In this document: positions 1 through 5,311 of the stretch, in pieces
Layout: each line of letters begins with the position of its first letter
Numbering within the stretch: the first letter of the stretch is position 1
Source: an uncultured Ruminococcus sp.
GTDB taxonomy: Bacteria > Bacillota > Clostridia > Oscillospirales > Ruminococcaceae
Direction of reading: 5' to 3'
DNA: 5,311 bases
NCBI GenBank assembly: GCA_900556055.1
Contig: USNJ01000144.1
Span: 1 to 5,311 of the forward strand
Made by a program: the position numbers and the translations under genes
Notes under the pieces: model-generated
The model's database searches: none
What the model was told of the DNA's origin: nothing
What the model saw: the letters and a program-made list of their open reading frames with translations, nothing else

Positions 1-44
1 GCCCTTGCGAGGGCGACCAGCCCTTGCCAAAGCCCAAGGGCTGG
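1..44. other. Double GC-rich hairpin at the outer end of the left repeat
   Basis: Two perfect hairpins stand side by side. The first pairs GCCCT (1-5) with AGGGC (10-14) around a TGCG loop. The second pairs CCAGCCCTTG (17-26) with CAAGGGCTGG (35-44) around an 8-nt loop. The same pair occurs, mirrored, at 5265-5310. Neither is followed directly by a T run on the + strand (the nearest, TTTTT, begins 10 nt after the second stem), so this is not a canonical terminator. It may be structured RNA, a protein-binding end or a recombination end; nothing here decides. Confidence 0.7.
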
Positions 45-249
45 ACCCCAACGCTTTTTAGTTTTGGTGCGGGTCTGTGGGTGCTGTGCCCCTGAACATA
101 AAAAGCAAAATGAACCGCATAAAAGCAGTGCGCTCCACAAACAAAACGCAAAGTCCCCTTTGCGCGGACGCTTGACTATATCACTCCACAATAGTAAGGC
201 GACGGCTAGCCGCGCCGTATCGCGGAAAACCTGTGGGGGTGTCCCCACT
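1..249 (+). repeat. Left copy of a ~250-bp inverted repeat, hairpin-rich
   Basis: The reverse complement of 5033-5308 aligns to this segment over its whole length, with 15 mismatches (65, 75, 78, 79, 81, 120, 125, 127, 133, 135, 147, 183, 186, 187, 232) and a single 27-nt gap near 230. Positions 1-64 are identical to the partner. Visible hairpins are 1-14, 17-44 (10-bp stem), a degraded one at 111-137, a GC-rich near-palindrome at 198-216 centred on CTAG, and 233-248 (GTGGGG/CCCCAC). No transposase, tRNA or other gene lies inside. An open frame crosses it, but I judge it spurious. The repeat may extend left of position 1, because the partner's terminal hairpin is 2 bp longer on each arm. It could be a dispersed intergenic element or one terminus of a mobile cassette. 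Together with the promoter region it accounts for the gene-free stretch 1-347. Confidence 0.93.
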
Positions 250-303
250 TTACATGATTTTTACATTATTGTTACTTTGGATTTTACCCTTTACATTTAT
301 AAT
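249..303 (+). promoter_or_regulatory. Putative operon promoter with PhoP/PhoB-like direct-repeat boxes
   Basis: TTTACA occurs at 249-254 and 260-265, GTTACT at 271-276 and TTTACC at 283-288. Start-to-start spacings are 11, 11 and 12 bp, and a further TTTACA is at 290-295. A perfect TATAAT -10 box follows at 298-303. At 16-17 bp upstream of it there is no good -35 (best is TTTGGA, 276-281). An alternative sigma-A pair is TTGTTA (269-274), 17 bp, TACATT (292-297). PhoP of Bacillus binds TT(A/T/C)ACA-like hexamers repeated about every 11 bp, upstream of a -10 in activated promoters with weak -35 elements; that layout matches. Binding by the regulator encoded at 2646-3326 is inference, and AT-rich sequence can produce such hexamers by chance. 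Confidence 0.55.
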
Positions 304-333
304 TATTATTGCGTAAAGGGTTCAGAAAAAAAC

Positions 334-338
334 GGAGG
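334..338 (+). promoter_or_regulatory. Ribosome binding site of the GH95 gene
   Basis: GGAGG lies 9 nt upstream of ATG 348-350. It decides the start: the frame stays open back to a TTG at 309, but that codon has no ribosome binding site and would add a basic 13-residue leader upstream of the first GH95-like residues. It would also sit about 6 nt from the TATAAT box, where transcription would be starting. Confidence 0.85.
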
Positions 339-347
339 TTTTTATTT

Positions 348-2618
348 ATGAGCAGTTCTTCTACCTTGTGGTATTCCGAACCCGCCGCTAATTGGGACGA
401 AGCCCTCCCCGTCGGAAACGGACGCATCGGCGGTATGATCTTCGGCAAAGTCGGCGACGAACTTATCCAGCTTAATGAGGATTCTGTCTGGTCAGGCGGA
501 TTCCGCAGCAGAAATAACCCAAAAGCTTATCCAAACCTCGGCAGAATGAGAGAGTACCTCGATAAGGGTCAGCTCAAATTAGCCGAACAGCTATCCCTCG
601 ATGCCTTCTGCGGCGTGAACGAGAACGAACGCCACTATATGCCCGCAGGCGACCTGCATATCTATCAGAGCGTCAACGATTCCTGCACCGATTACAGCCG
701 CAGCCTCGAACTCACTAACGCCGTTTCCACTACTTCATATTCCTCAAACGGCATCAGCTTCATAAGAACTGTCTATGTTTCCAAGCCCGATGAAGTCATG
801 GTCATCAATATCAAGTCGGATACGCCTAAATCTATCTCGCTTTCTGCCTGCCTCGACGGACGTGACGACTATTACGATAAAAACTGCGCTTATGACGATA
901 ATACTATCCTTTTTACCGTCACTGACGGAATTCCCTATGCTATCGCCGCTTCATGCTATGCGAAAAACGGAAAAACTTCCGTCTATGCCAACCGCCTGAT
1001 GGTCGAAAATGCCGACGAAGCTACTGTTATCCTCGGCATTCAGACTTCATGGAGAACTGCGGATTACGAAAATCTCGCTATCCGCCAGGTAAAGGCAGCA
1101 GGAAGAAAGGGTAACGCAAAGCTCCTGAAACGCCATATCGATGATTATTCCGCTCTGTATAACAGATGCGAGATTATACTGAATGACAACAGCGACGGCG
1201 CAAAGGAAATGCCGACCAATCTCCGCATAAAGCGAATGAGCGAGGGCGGCAGGGATAACAAGCTGATGGAGATGTACTACAACTATTCCCGCTACCTGAT
1301 GATAGCAGGAAGCCGTGAGGGAACTCTCCCACTCAATCTCCAGGGCATCTGGAACAAGGATATGTGGCCTGCATGGGGCTGCCGTTTTACGGTCAATATC
1401 AACACCGAGATGAATTACTGGGGCGCAGAAGCGGCGGCTCTCCCCGAGTGCTGTATGCCGCTTTTCGACCATATCGAGCGTATGCGTGAGCATGGACGTG
1501 TGACCGCAAGGGAGATGTATCACTGCGGCGGCGCTGTCTGCCACCATAACACCGATATCTGGGGCGATACCGCACCGCAGGACAAGTGGCTGCCCGGAAC
1601 GCTCTGGCCTATGGGTCTTGCATGGCTCTGCCTCCACATCATGGAGCATTACAAATATACTCTCGATAAGGATTTCCTCGCCGAGAAATATGATACGATG
1701 CGTGAAGCCGCAGAATTTTTCGTGGACTTCCTTATCGACGACGGAAAGGGAAACCTTATCACAAGCCCCTCCGTATCTCCCGAAAATACATACCGCACAT
1801 CTAACGGCATGGAGGGAACTATATGCAAGGGTCCGTCTATGGACAGCCAGATAATCTACGAGCTTTTCTCAGCCGTTATATCCGCTTCCGAGATACTGGG
1901 CGAGGATAAGGCATTTGCCGATAAGCTTGCCGATATGCGTGATAAGCTGCCTAAGCCGTCTGTCGGAAAATACGGTCAGATAATGGAATGGGCAGAGGAT
2001 TATGACGAGGTTGAACCCGGACACCGCCATATCTCGCAGCTTTTCGCACTTTATCCCGCAGATATGATAACAATGCGTGAAACACCCGAGCTTGCGAAAG
2101 CCGCAAGAGCAACTATCGAGCGCAGGCTGGCAAACGGCGGCGGTCATACGGGCTGGAGCCGTGCATGGATAATAAATATGTGGGCAAGGCTCTGGGACTC
2201 CGAAAAGGTCTACGAAAACATCGAGGCGCTTATCGGACGCTCCACGAACCCGAATATGCTTGACAGCCACCCGCCTTTCCAGATAGACGGAAATTTCGGC
2301 GGCGGCGCAGGCATTTCCGAAGCGCTCCTTCAGAGCTGCGGCGGCGAGATAGCTATACTTCCCGCTATCCCGAAGGAATGGGAGAGCGGCGTTATCCGCA
2401 AGGTCAGAGCAAGGGGCGGCTTTGAAGTATCCGCAGAATGGGAAAAGGGAAAATTCCTCAGAGCGAAAATACTCTCTGAAAAAGGCGGAGAATGCCGTAT
2501 TTACAGCAAAAATCCGTTCACTATCTCATGCGGCGGAAAGCTTGTTAATTTTGAATATACGGACAGCGTATATATATTTGATACAGTTGAAGGCGGAGTT
2601 TACGAGATAATGACGTAA
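348..2618 (+). CDS. GH95 family alpha-L-fucosidase / alpha-L-galactosidase, cytoplasmic
   Basis: This is a 756-residue glycoside hydrolase of family GH95, an inverting enzyme that removes terminal alpha-1,2-linked L-fucose or, in some members, L-galactose from oligosaccharides. The N-terminal beta domain covers roughly residues 5-245 (WYxxPAxxWxxALPVGNGRIG near the start). The (alpha/alpha)6 barrel follows, then a C-terminal beta domain from about 675. Expected active-site motifs are present: NINTEMNYW with N350 and N352, HHNTDIWGD at 399-407, SPSVSPENTY with the likely general acid E479, HTGWSRAW with H600, and QIDGNFGG with D647. These correspond, from memory of the Bifidobacterium AfcA work, to N421/N423, E566, H678 and D766. 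There is no signal peptide, so it should act on imported oligosaccharides. The residue two before N350 is Thr348, where many fucosidases have His. Synonymous codon use shifts near position 1085. It is the first gene of the putative operon, 27 nt ahead of the regulator. Family is near certain; the exact sugar is not. Confidence 0.95.
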   Translation: MSSSSTLWYSEPAANWDEALPVGNGRIGGMIFGKVGDELIQLNEDSVWSGGFRSRNNPKAYPNLGRMREYLDKGQLKLAEQLSLDAFCGVNENERHYMPAGDLHIYQSVNDSCTDYSRSLELTNAVSTTSYSSNGISFIRTVYVSKPDEVMVINIKSDTPKSISLSACLDGRDDYYDKNCAYDDNTILFTVTDGIPYAIAASCYAKNGKTSVYANRLMVENADEATVILGIQTSWRTADYENLAIRQVKAAGRKGNAKLLKRHIDDYSALYNRCEIILNDNSDGAKEMPTNLRIKRMSEGGRDNKLMEMYYNYSRYLMIAGSREGTLPLNLQGIWNKDMWPAWGCRFTVNINTEMNYWGAEAAALPECCMPLFDHIERMREHGRVTAREMYHCGGAVCHHNTDIWGDTAPQDKWLPGTLWPMGLAWLCLHIMEHYKYTLDKDFLAEKYDTMREAAEFFVDFLIDDGKGNLITSPSVSPENTYRTSNGMEGTICKGPSMDSQIIYELFSAVISASEILGEDKAFADKLADMRDKLPKPSVGKYGQIMEWAEDYDEVEPGHRHISQLFALYPADMITMRETPELAKAARATIERRLANGGGHTGWSRAWIINMWARLWDSEKVYENIEALIGRSTNPNMLDSHPPFQIDGNFGGGAGISEALLQSCGGEIAILPAIPKEWESGVIRKVRARGGFEVSAEWEKGKFLRAKILSEKGGECRIYSKNPFTISCGGKLVNFEYTDSVYIFDTVEGGVYEIMT

Positions 2619-2645
2619 TTTCCGCCGGACAAGGAGATTGATGTT

Positions 2646-3326
2646 ATGCCGCTTATTTACTGCGTAGAGGACGACGACGGTATCAGGGAGCTTATAACCT
2701 GCGTGCTGAAGTCGGGAAATTACGATGTCAAGGTGTTTGAATGTGCAGCACCGTTCAATGAAACGATAAAAAAGAAGGTCCCTGACCTTATCCTGCTGGA
2801 TATAATGCTGCCCGATGAGGACGGAATGTCTATCCTTCGCCGATTAAAGGCGAACAAGGATACCGCAGATGTCCCCGTGATAATGCTGACAGCGAAAACT
2901 GCCGAACTTGACAAGGTGAACGGTCTTGAATCGGGTGCGGACGATTATATCTGCAAGCCGTTCGGCGTGATGGAGCTTCTTTCGAGGATAAAAGCCGTCC
3001 TCCGCCGCTCGGGACACAAGCCTGCCGCCGATAATTCGCTTGAGATAGACGGGCTTGTGCTTGACAGCGAAAAGCGCACAGTCGAATACAACGGCACATC
3101 AGTCACCCTGACCTTCAAGGAATTCGAGCTTTTAGCCTGCCTGATGCGCAACAGGGGAATAGTCCTAACAAGAGAAAAGCTGATGGAAAAGGTCTGGGGA
3201 TTTGATTTCGAGGGCGAAACCAGAACGGTAGATGTCCATGTCAAAACGCTCCGCCAGAAGCTTGAAGCAGCAGGCTGCACGGGACTTATCCGGACTGTCC
3301 GCAGCGTGGGATATAAGATAAACTGA
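2646..3326 (+). CDS. OmpR/PhoB-family response regulator (PhoP/PhoB-like)
   Basis: This 226-residue protein has the usual length and order of the OmpR/PhoB family: a receiver domain (about 1-118) and a winged-helix DNA-binding domain (about 130-226). The acidic pocket is E8/D9/D10, the phospho-acceptor is D52 in LILLDIMLP, the switch residues are T82 and, on the beta-5 strand, Y101, and the conserved lysine is K104 in CKPF. The recognition helix region RTVDVHVKTLRQKL and the wing RTVRSVGYKI are intact. AAGGAG at 2631-2636, 9 nt before the ATG, supports the start. The gene follows the GH95 stop by 27 nt and ends 1 nt before the kinase ATG, its obvious partner. Together with the kinase's Pho-type architecture this resembles phoP/phoB, but no phosphate-uptake gene is nearby, so I leave the symbol blank. 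It should be phosphorylated by the kinase and bind direct-repeat DNA, possibly the array at 249-288. Confidence 0.95.
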   Translation: MPLIYCVEDDDGIRELITCVLKSGNYDVKVFECAAPFNETIKKKVPDLILLDIMLPDEDGMSILRRLKANKDTADVPVIMLTAKTAELDKVNGLESGADDYICKPFGVMELLSRIKAVLRRSGHKPAADNSLEIDGLVLDSEKRTVEYNGTSVTLTFKEFELLACLMRNRGIVLTREKLMEKVWGFDFEGETRTVDVHVKTLRQKLEAAGCTGLIRTVRSVGYKIN

Positions 3327-3327
3327 T

Positions 3328-5034
3328 ATGCAGAAGAAGATATTCAACGCCATTTCGGGAATGGTCATAACAGCAGTCGTGATATTTGCGCTTGTGACTT
3401 GCGCCGTATGCTATACGATATATGTCGGAAAAGCGGAAAGCGAGCTGAACACAGCCATAAAGATAGCGGCTCAGAGCCGGAAAACTCCCGAGGAATATGC
3501 AGAGCTTGCCGAAAGCGAGCTTGATTACAGCGTCCGTGTGACATTTATCGCAGATGACGGAACAGTTACCTTCGATACAGCACCCGAGGCGCAGGGCACG
3601 CACGACAACCATGCCGACCGCCCCGAATTCAATGAGGCGATGGAAAATGGCTTCGGCTCACAGCTCCGCTCATCAAAAACAGTCGGCAAGCGCAGCTATT
3701 ATGCGGCAGTCAGACAGGAGGGCGGTGTACTGAGATTTTCCCGTGAGATAGACAGCGTGTATTCCATAATCCTCAGCACGACAGCCGTTCTTATAGTTAT
3801 CGCAGGACTTATAATCATACTTGCAACGGTCATCTCGATGAAGATATCCGAAAGCATAATCACGCCGATAAAAACTCTCGTCTGCAACATTGATGTACTG
3901 ACGGGGCAGCGGGGCGGAAAGGCTGAAACGGATAAGATAATCGGCGAATATGAGGAGCTGGAGCCTGTCGCAGCGGCGGTCAGAAGGCTCTCCGCACGTC
4001 TTGACAGGTACATAAAGCGGCTGAAGGACGAGCGTGAAACGATAAACCTTATCACGCAGAACATGGTCGAGGGAATGATACTTCTCGACAATGAGGACAG
4101 AGTGCTTTCCGTCAACAAAAGTGCGCTGACTATGCTTTCATCGGCATATTCGGGCGGCGAGGGACGTGATATCCGTGAGCTTACGAGATGCGGCGAGCTT
4201 ATCACGCTTATCGGAAGGACGAAGGAAGAGCCGAGCGTTACGGGAGATTTTGCCGTCGGCGGCAGACAGGTGAGAGCGTTCGTCAACCGCACAGCGGACA
4301 GCGAGGGCACAGTTATCCTGATGATCGATATAACCGAGAGCTTCAATGCCGAGGAGATGCGCCGATGCTTCTCAGCGAACGTATCGCACGAGCTGAAAAC
4401 GCCGCTCACAACTATCAGCGGCTTTGGCGAGATGATGGAAAACGGCATAGTATCCGATAAAGCGGATGTTGTGAAATACGGCGGACTTATCCACCGTGAG
4501 AGTGCGCGTCTGCTGACGCTGATAAACGACATAATCAGGTTGTCCGAGCTTGATGAAAGTGCGGATAATTCACCTGAAACGAAGGATATCGACGTGCTTT
4601 CCGCAGCGCAGGAGGTATGTTCGATGCTGTCGGGGAAGGCGGAGAAGAGCAGTGTTGACCTGAAATGCACGGGTGAGCATATTACGATAACTGCGAACGA
4701 GGGAATGCTCAGTGAGATAATCTACAATCTTGCGGATAATGCGATAAAGTACAACACCGCAGGGGGATATGTCAATGTAAAGGTTGGCAGGGAGAACGGG
4801 AAGGCTGTTATAACCGTCAGCGACAGTGGGATAGGCATACCGGCGGAGCATCAGCAGCACATATTCGAGAGATTTTACCGAGTGGACAAGAGCAGGTCGA
4901 AGCAGCGCGGCGGAACGGGGCTGGGGCTTTCGATAGTGAAGCATATAGTGAACAGCATGAACGGCAATATTGATCTAAGGAGCGTCCCGGAGCAAGGAAC
5001 CGAAATAAAAGTAACATTACCCCCAAAAAAATAG
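3328..5034 (+). CDS. PhoR-type membrane sensor histidine kinase with PAS domain
   Basis: This 568-residue inner-membrane kinase has an N-terminal transmembrane helix (about 9-32) and an extracytoplasmic sensor of about 110 residues (33-145) with the DNHADRPEF signature (from D93), typical of the Cache-like domain of Firmicutes PhoR. A second helix (about 147-170), a HAMP-like linker (about 171-225) and a PAS domain (about 240-337) follow. The HisKA domain has phospho-acceptor H354 in VSHELKTPL. The ATPase domain shows the N box (N467, N471), G1 (DSGIGIP from D499), the F box ERFYRVD and G2 (GGTGLGL, 528-534). All catalytic motifs are intact. The ATG is 1 nt after the regulator's TGA with no clear ribosome binding site, so translational coupling is likely. 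The C-terminus (TLPPKK) ends where the family normally ends, and the TAG stop lies on the edge of the right inverted repeat. The ligand is unknown; phosphate or envelope stress would fit the PhoR class. Confidence 0.95.
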   Translation: MQKKIFNAISGMVITAVVIFALVTCAVCYTIYVGKAESELNTAIKIAAQSRKTPEEYAELAESELDYSVRVTFIADDGTVTFDTAPEAQGTHDNHADRPEFNEAMENGFGSQLRSSKTVGKRSYYAAVRQEGGVLRFSREIDSVYSIILSTTAVLIVIAGLIIILATVISMKISESIITPIKTLVCNIDVLTGQRGGKAETDKIIGEYEELEPVAAAVRRLSARLDRYIKRLKDERETINLITQNMVEGMILLDNEDRVLSVNKSALTMLSSAYSGGEGRDIRELTRCGELITLIGRTKEEPSVTGDFAVGGRQVRAFVNRTADSEGTVILMIDITESFNAEEMRRCFSANVSHELKTPLTTISGFGEMMENGIVSDKADVVKYGGLIHRESARLLTLINDIIRLSELDESADNSPETKDIDVLSAAQEVCSMLSGKAEKSSVDLKCTGEHITITANEGMLSEIIYNLADNAIKYNTAGGYVNVKVGRENGKAVITVSDSGIGIPAEHQQHIFERFYRVDKSRSKQRGGTGLGLSIVKHIVNSMNGNIDLRSVPEQGTEIKVTLPPKK

Positions 5035-5057
5035 TGGGGACACCCCCACGGGTTTTT
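5034..5057 (+). terminator. Putative intrinsic terminator overlapping the kinase stop codon
   Basis: The stem GTGGGG (5034-5039) pairs with CCCCAC (5044-5049) around an ACAC loop, followed by GGG and TTTTT (5053-5057). The first base of the stem is the last base of the TAG stop. The 6-bp GC-rich stem is short and the T run starts 3 nt after it, so efficiency alone may be modest. It is the first of three hairpin-plus-T units in series. Confidence 0.6.
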
Positions 5058-5061
5058 CGCG

Positions 5062-5083
5062 GTGCGGCGTCCGCACTGTTTTT
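5062..5083 (+). terminator. Second putative terminator, present only in the right repeat copy
   Basis: GTGCGG (5062-5067) pairs with CCGCAC (5071-5076) around a CGT loop, followed by TG and TTTTT (5079-5083). This unit corresponds to the 27-nt module missing from the left copy. Near-identical sequences (CGCGGAAAAAC and CGCGAAAAAC on the minus strand) flank the module, so it may have been lost or gained by slippage. Confidence 0.5.
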
Positions 5084-5171
5084 CCGCGATACGGCGCGGC
5101 TAGCCGTCGCCTTACTATTGTTTAGGGATATAGTCAAGCGTCCGCGCAAAGGGGACTTTGCTTTTTGTTTG

Positions 5172-5209
5172 TGAACCGCACAGATTTTGTGCGGTTCATT
5201 TTGCTTTTT
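5172..5209 (+). terminator. Strong putative intrinsic terminator for the operon
   Basis: TGAACCGCACA (5172-5182) pairs perfectly with TGTGCGGTTCA (5188-5198) around a 5-nt loop, and is followed by TTTT, GC and TTTTT (5199-5209). It is the best terminator-like structure in the window and lies 137 nt after the kinase stop. The matching hairpin in the left repeat (111-137) has lost two base pairs. Confidence 0.75.
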
Positions 5210-5264
5210 ATGTTCAGGGGCACAGCATCACCAAACCCGCACCCAAACTAAAAAGCGTTGGGGT

Positions 5265-5310
5265 CCAGCCCTTGGGCTTTGGCAAGGGCTGGTCGCCCTC
5301 GCAAGGGCGA
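5265..5310. other. Double GC-rich hairpin at the outer end of the right repeat
   Basis: This mirrors the structure at 1-44. CCAGCCCTTG (5265-5274) pairs with CAAGGGCTGG (5283-5292), and TCGCCCT (5293-5299) pairs with AGGGCGA (5304-5310). The two stems abut without a spacer. No T run follows within the window. Confidence 0.7.
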
Positions 5311-5311
5311 A

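Larger units (their letters stand above)
5033..5308 (-). repeat. Right copy of the ~250-bp inverted repeat
   Basis: This is the reverse-complement partner of 1-249. It is 276 nt long against 249 because of one extra 27-nt module (about 5055-5081). It fills almost the whole region after the kinase, and no separate gene is credible within it. Its inner edge overlaps the kinase stop codon and its outer edge is 3 nt from the window end. On the + strand it carries three hairpins followed by T runs, then the conserved outer double hairpin. Confidence 0.93.

Noticed and set aside
309..347. TTG upstream start adding 13 residues to the GH95 protein.
   Set aside because: It has no ribosome binding site and would start almost on the -10 box; ATG 348 has GGAGG at a good distance and fits the family N-terminus.
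64..351. A 95-codon open frame through the left repeat, and a partly matching minus-strand frame through the right repeat (4817-5149), sharing a peptide such as RLTISL-NSKATASRAVSRK.
   Set aside because: The shared peptide follows simply from the inverted repeat. Most differences between copies in this frame change the amino acid, one makes a stop in the right copy, and the starts are TTG codons without ribosome binding sites. The frame-preserving 27-nt indel is the only point in favour.
2551..2578. Possible internal promoter near the end of GH95 (TTGAAT followed by TATATATT) that could drive the regulator and kinase separately.
   Set aside because: The spacing to the better -10 match is only about 14 nt and the match with 16 nt spacing is poor; tight gene packing fits one operon. 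Transcript data could reopen it.
3699..4670. Long minus-strand open frame (323 codons) opposite the kinase gene, and a similar one at 1047-1649 opposite GH95.
   Set aside because: Both lie opposite clearly conserved catalytic domains, are serine-, arginine- or histidine-rich, resemble no known protein, and are typical shadows of biased codon use.
1..5311. CRISPR array, tRNA, rRNA, riboswitch or transposase genes.
   Set aside because: No regularly spaced direct repeats with spacers, no cloverleaf or rRNA-like sequence, no recognisable aptamer, and no mobility-protein motifs were seen in the listed frames.

Overview
The window is a compact three-gene cassette, all genes on the + strand, lying between two long inverted repeats. 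The genes are a cytoplasmic GH95-family alpha-L-fucosidase/alpha-L-galactosidase (348-2618), an OmpR/PhoB-family response regulator (2646-3326) and a PhoR-type membrane histidine kinase (3328-5034). Gaps are 27 nt and 1 nt and no terminator-like hairpin was seen between them, so one operon is the simplest reading. Moderate GC, GGAGG-type ribosome binding sites, a GH95 enzyme without a signal peptide and a Firmicutes-style PhoPR pair suggest a gut or rumen Clostridia member, most likely Ruminococcus-like (Oscillospiraceae). This is inferred from style and family content, not from a marker gene.

Layout. Positions 1-249 are the left copy of a repeat whose reverse complement is at 5033-5308. By hand alignment the copies differ at 15 of 249 positions plus one 27-nt indel; the outermost 64 bp are identical. 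The repeat is a chain of hairpins. In the right copy three of these are followed by T runs and form a tandem set of putative terminators directly after the kinase, the first overlapping its stop codon. Positions 249-303 hold an AT-rich promoter region: TTTACA-like hexamers with an 11-bp period lead to a TATAAT -10 box with no good -35. This resembles the direct-repeat boxes bound by PhoP/PhoB-type regulators, the family encoded two genes downstream. Positions 1-347 contain no credible gene, and the 277 nt after the kinase are almost entirely the right repeat.

How it may work together (inference). The kinase senses an extracytoplasmic signal through its N-terminal domain, phosphorylates the regulator at Asp52, and the regulator may activate its own operon through the upstream boxes, making a glycosidase at the same time. 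A glycosidase leading a PhoPR-type operon is unusual. The inverted repeats could be dispersed intergenic elements in opposite orientation, termini of a mobile cassette lacking its own transposase, or simply the repeats at which a metagenomic contig broke. The window alone cannot separate these.

A further oddity is a shift in synonymous codon use inside the GH95 gene near position 1085, close to the expected boundary between its N-terminal beta domain and its catalytic barrel.
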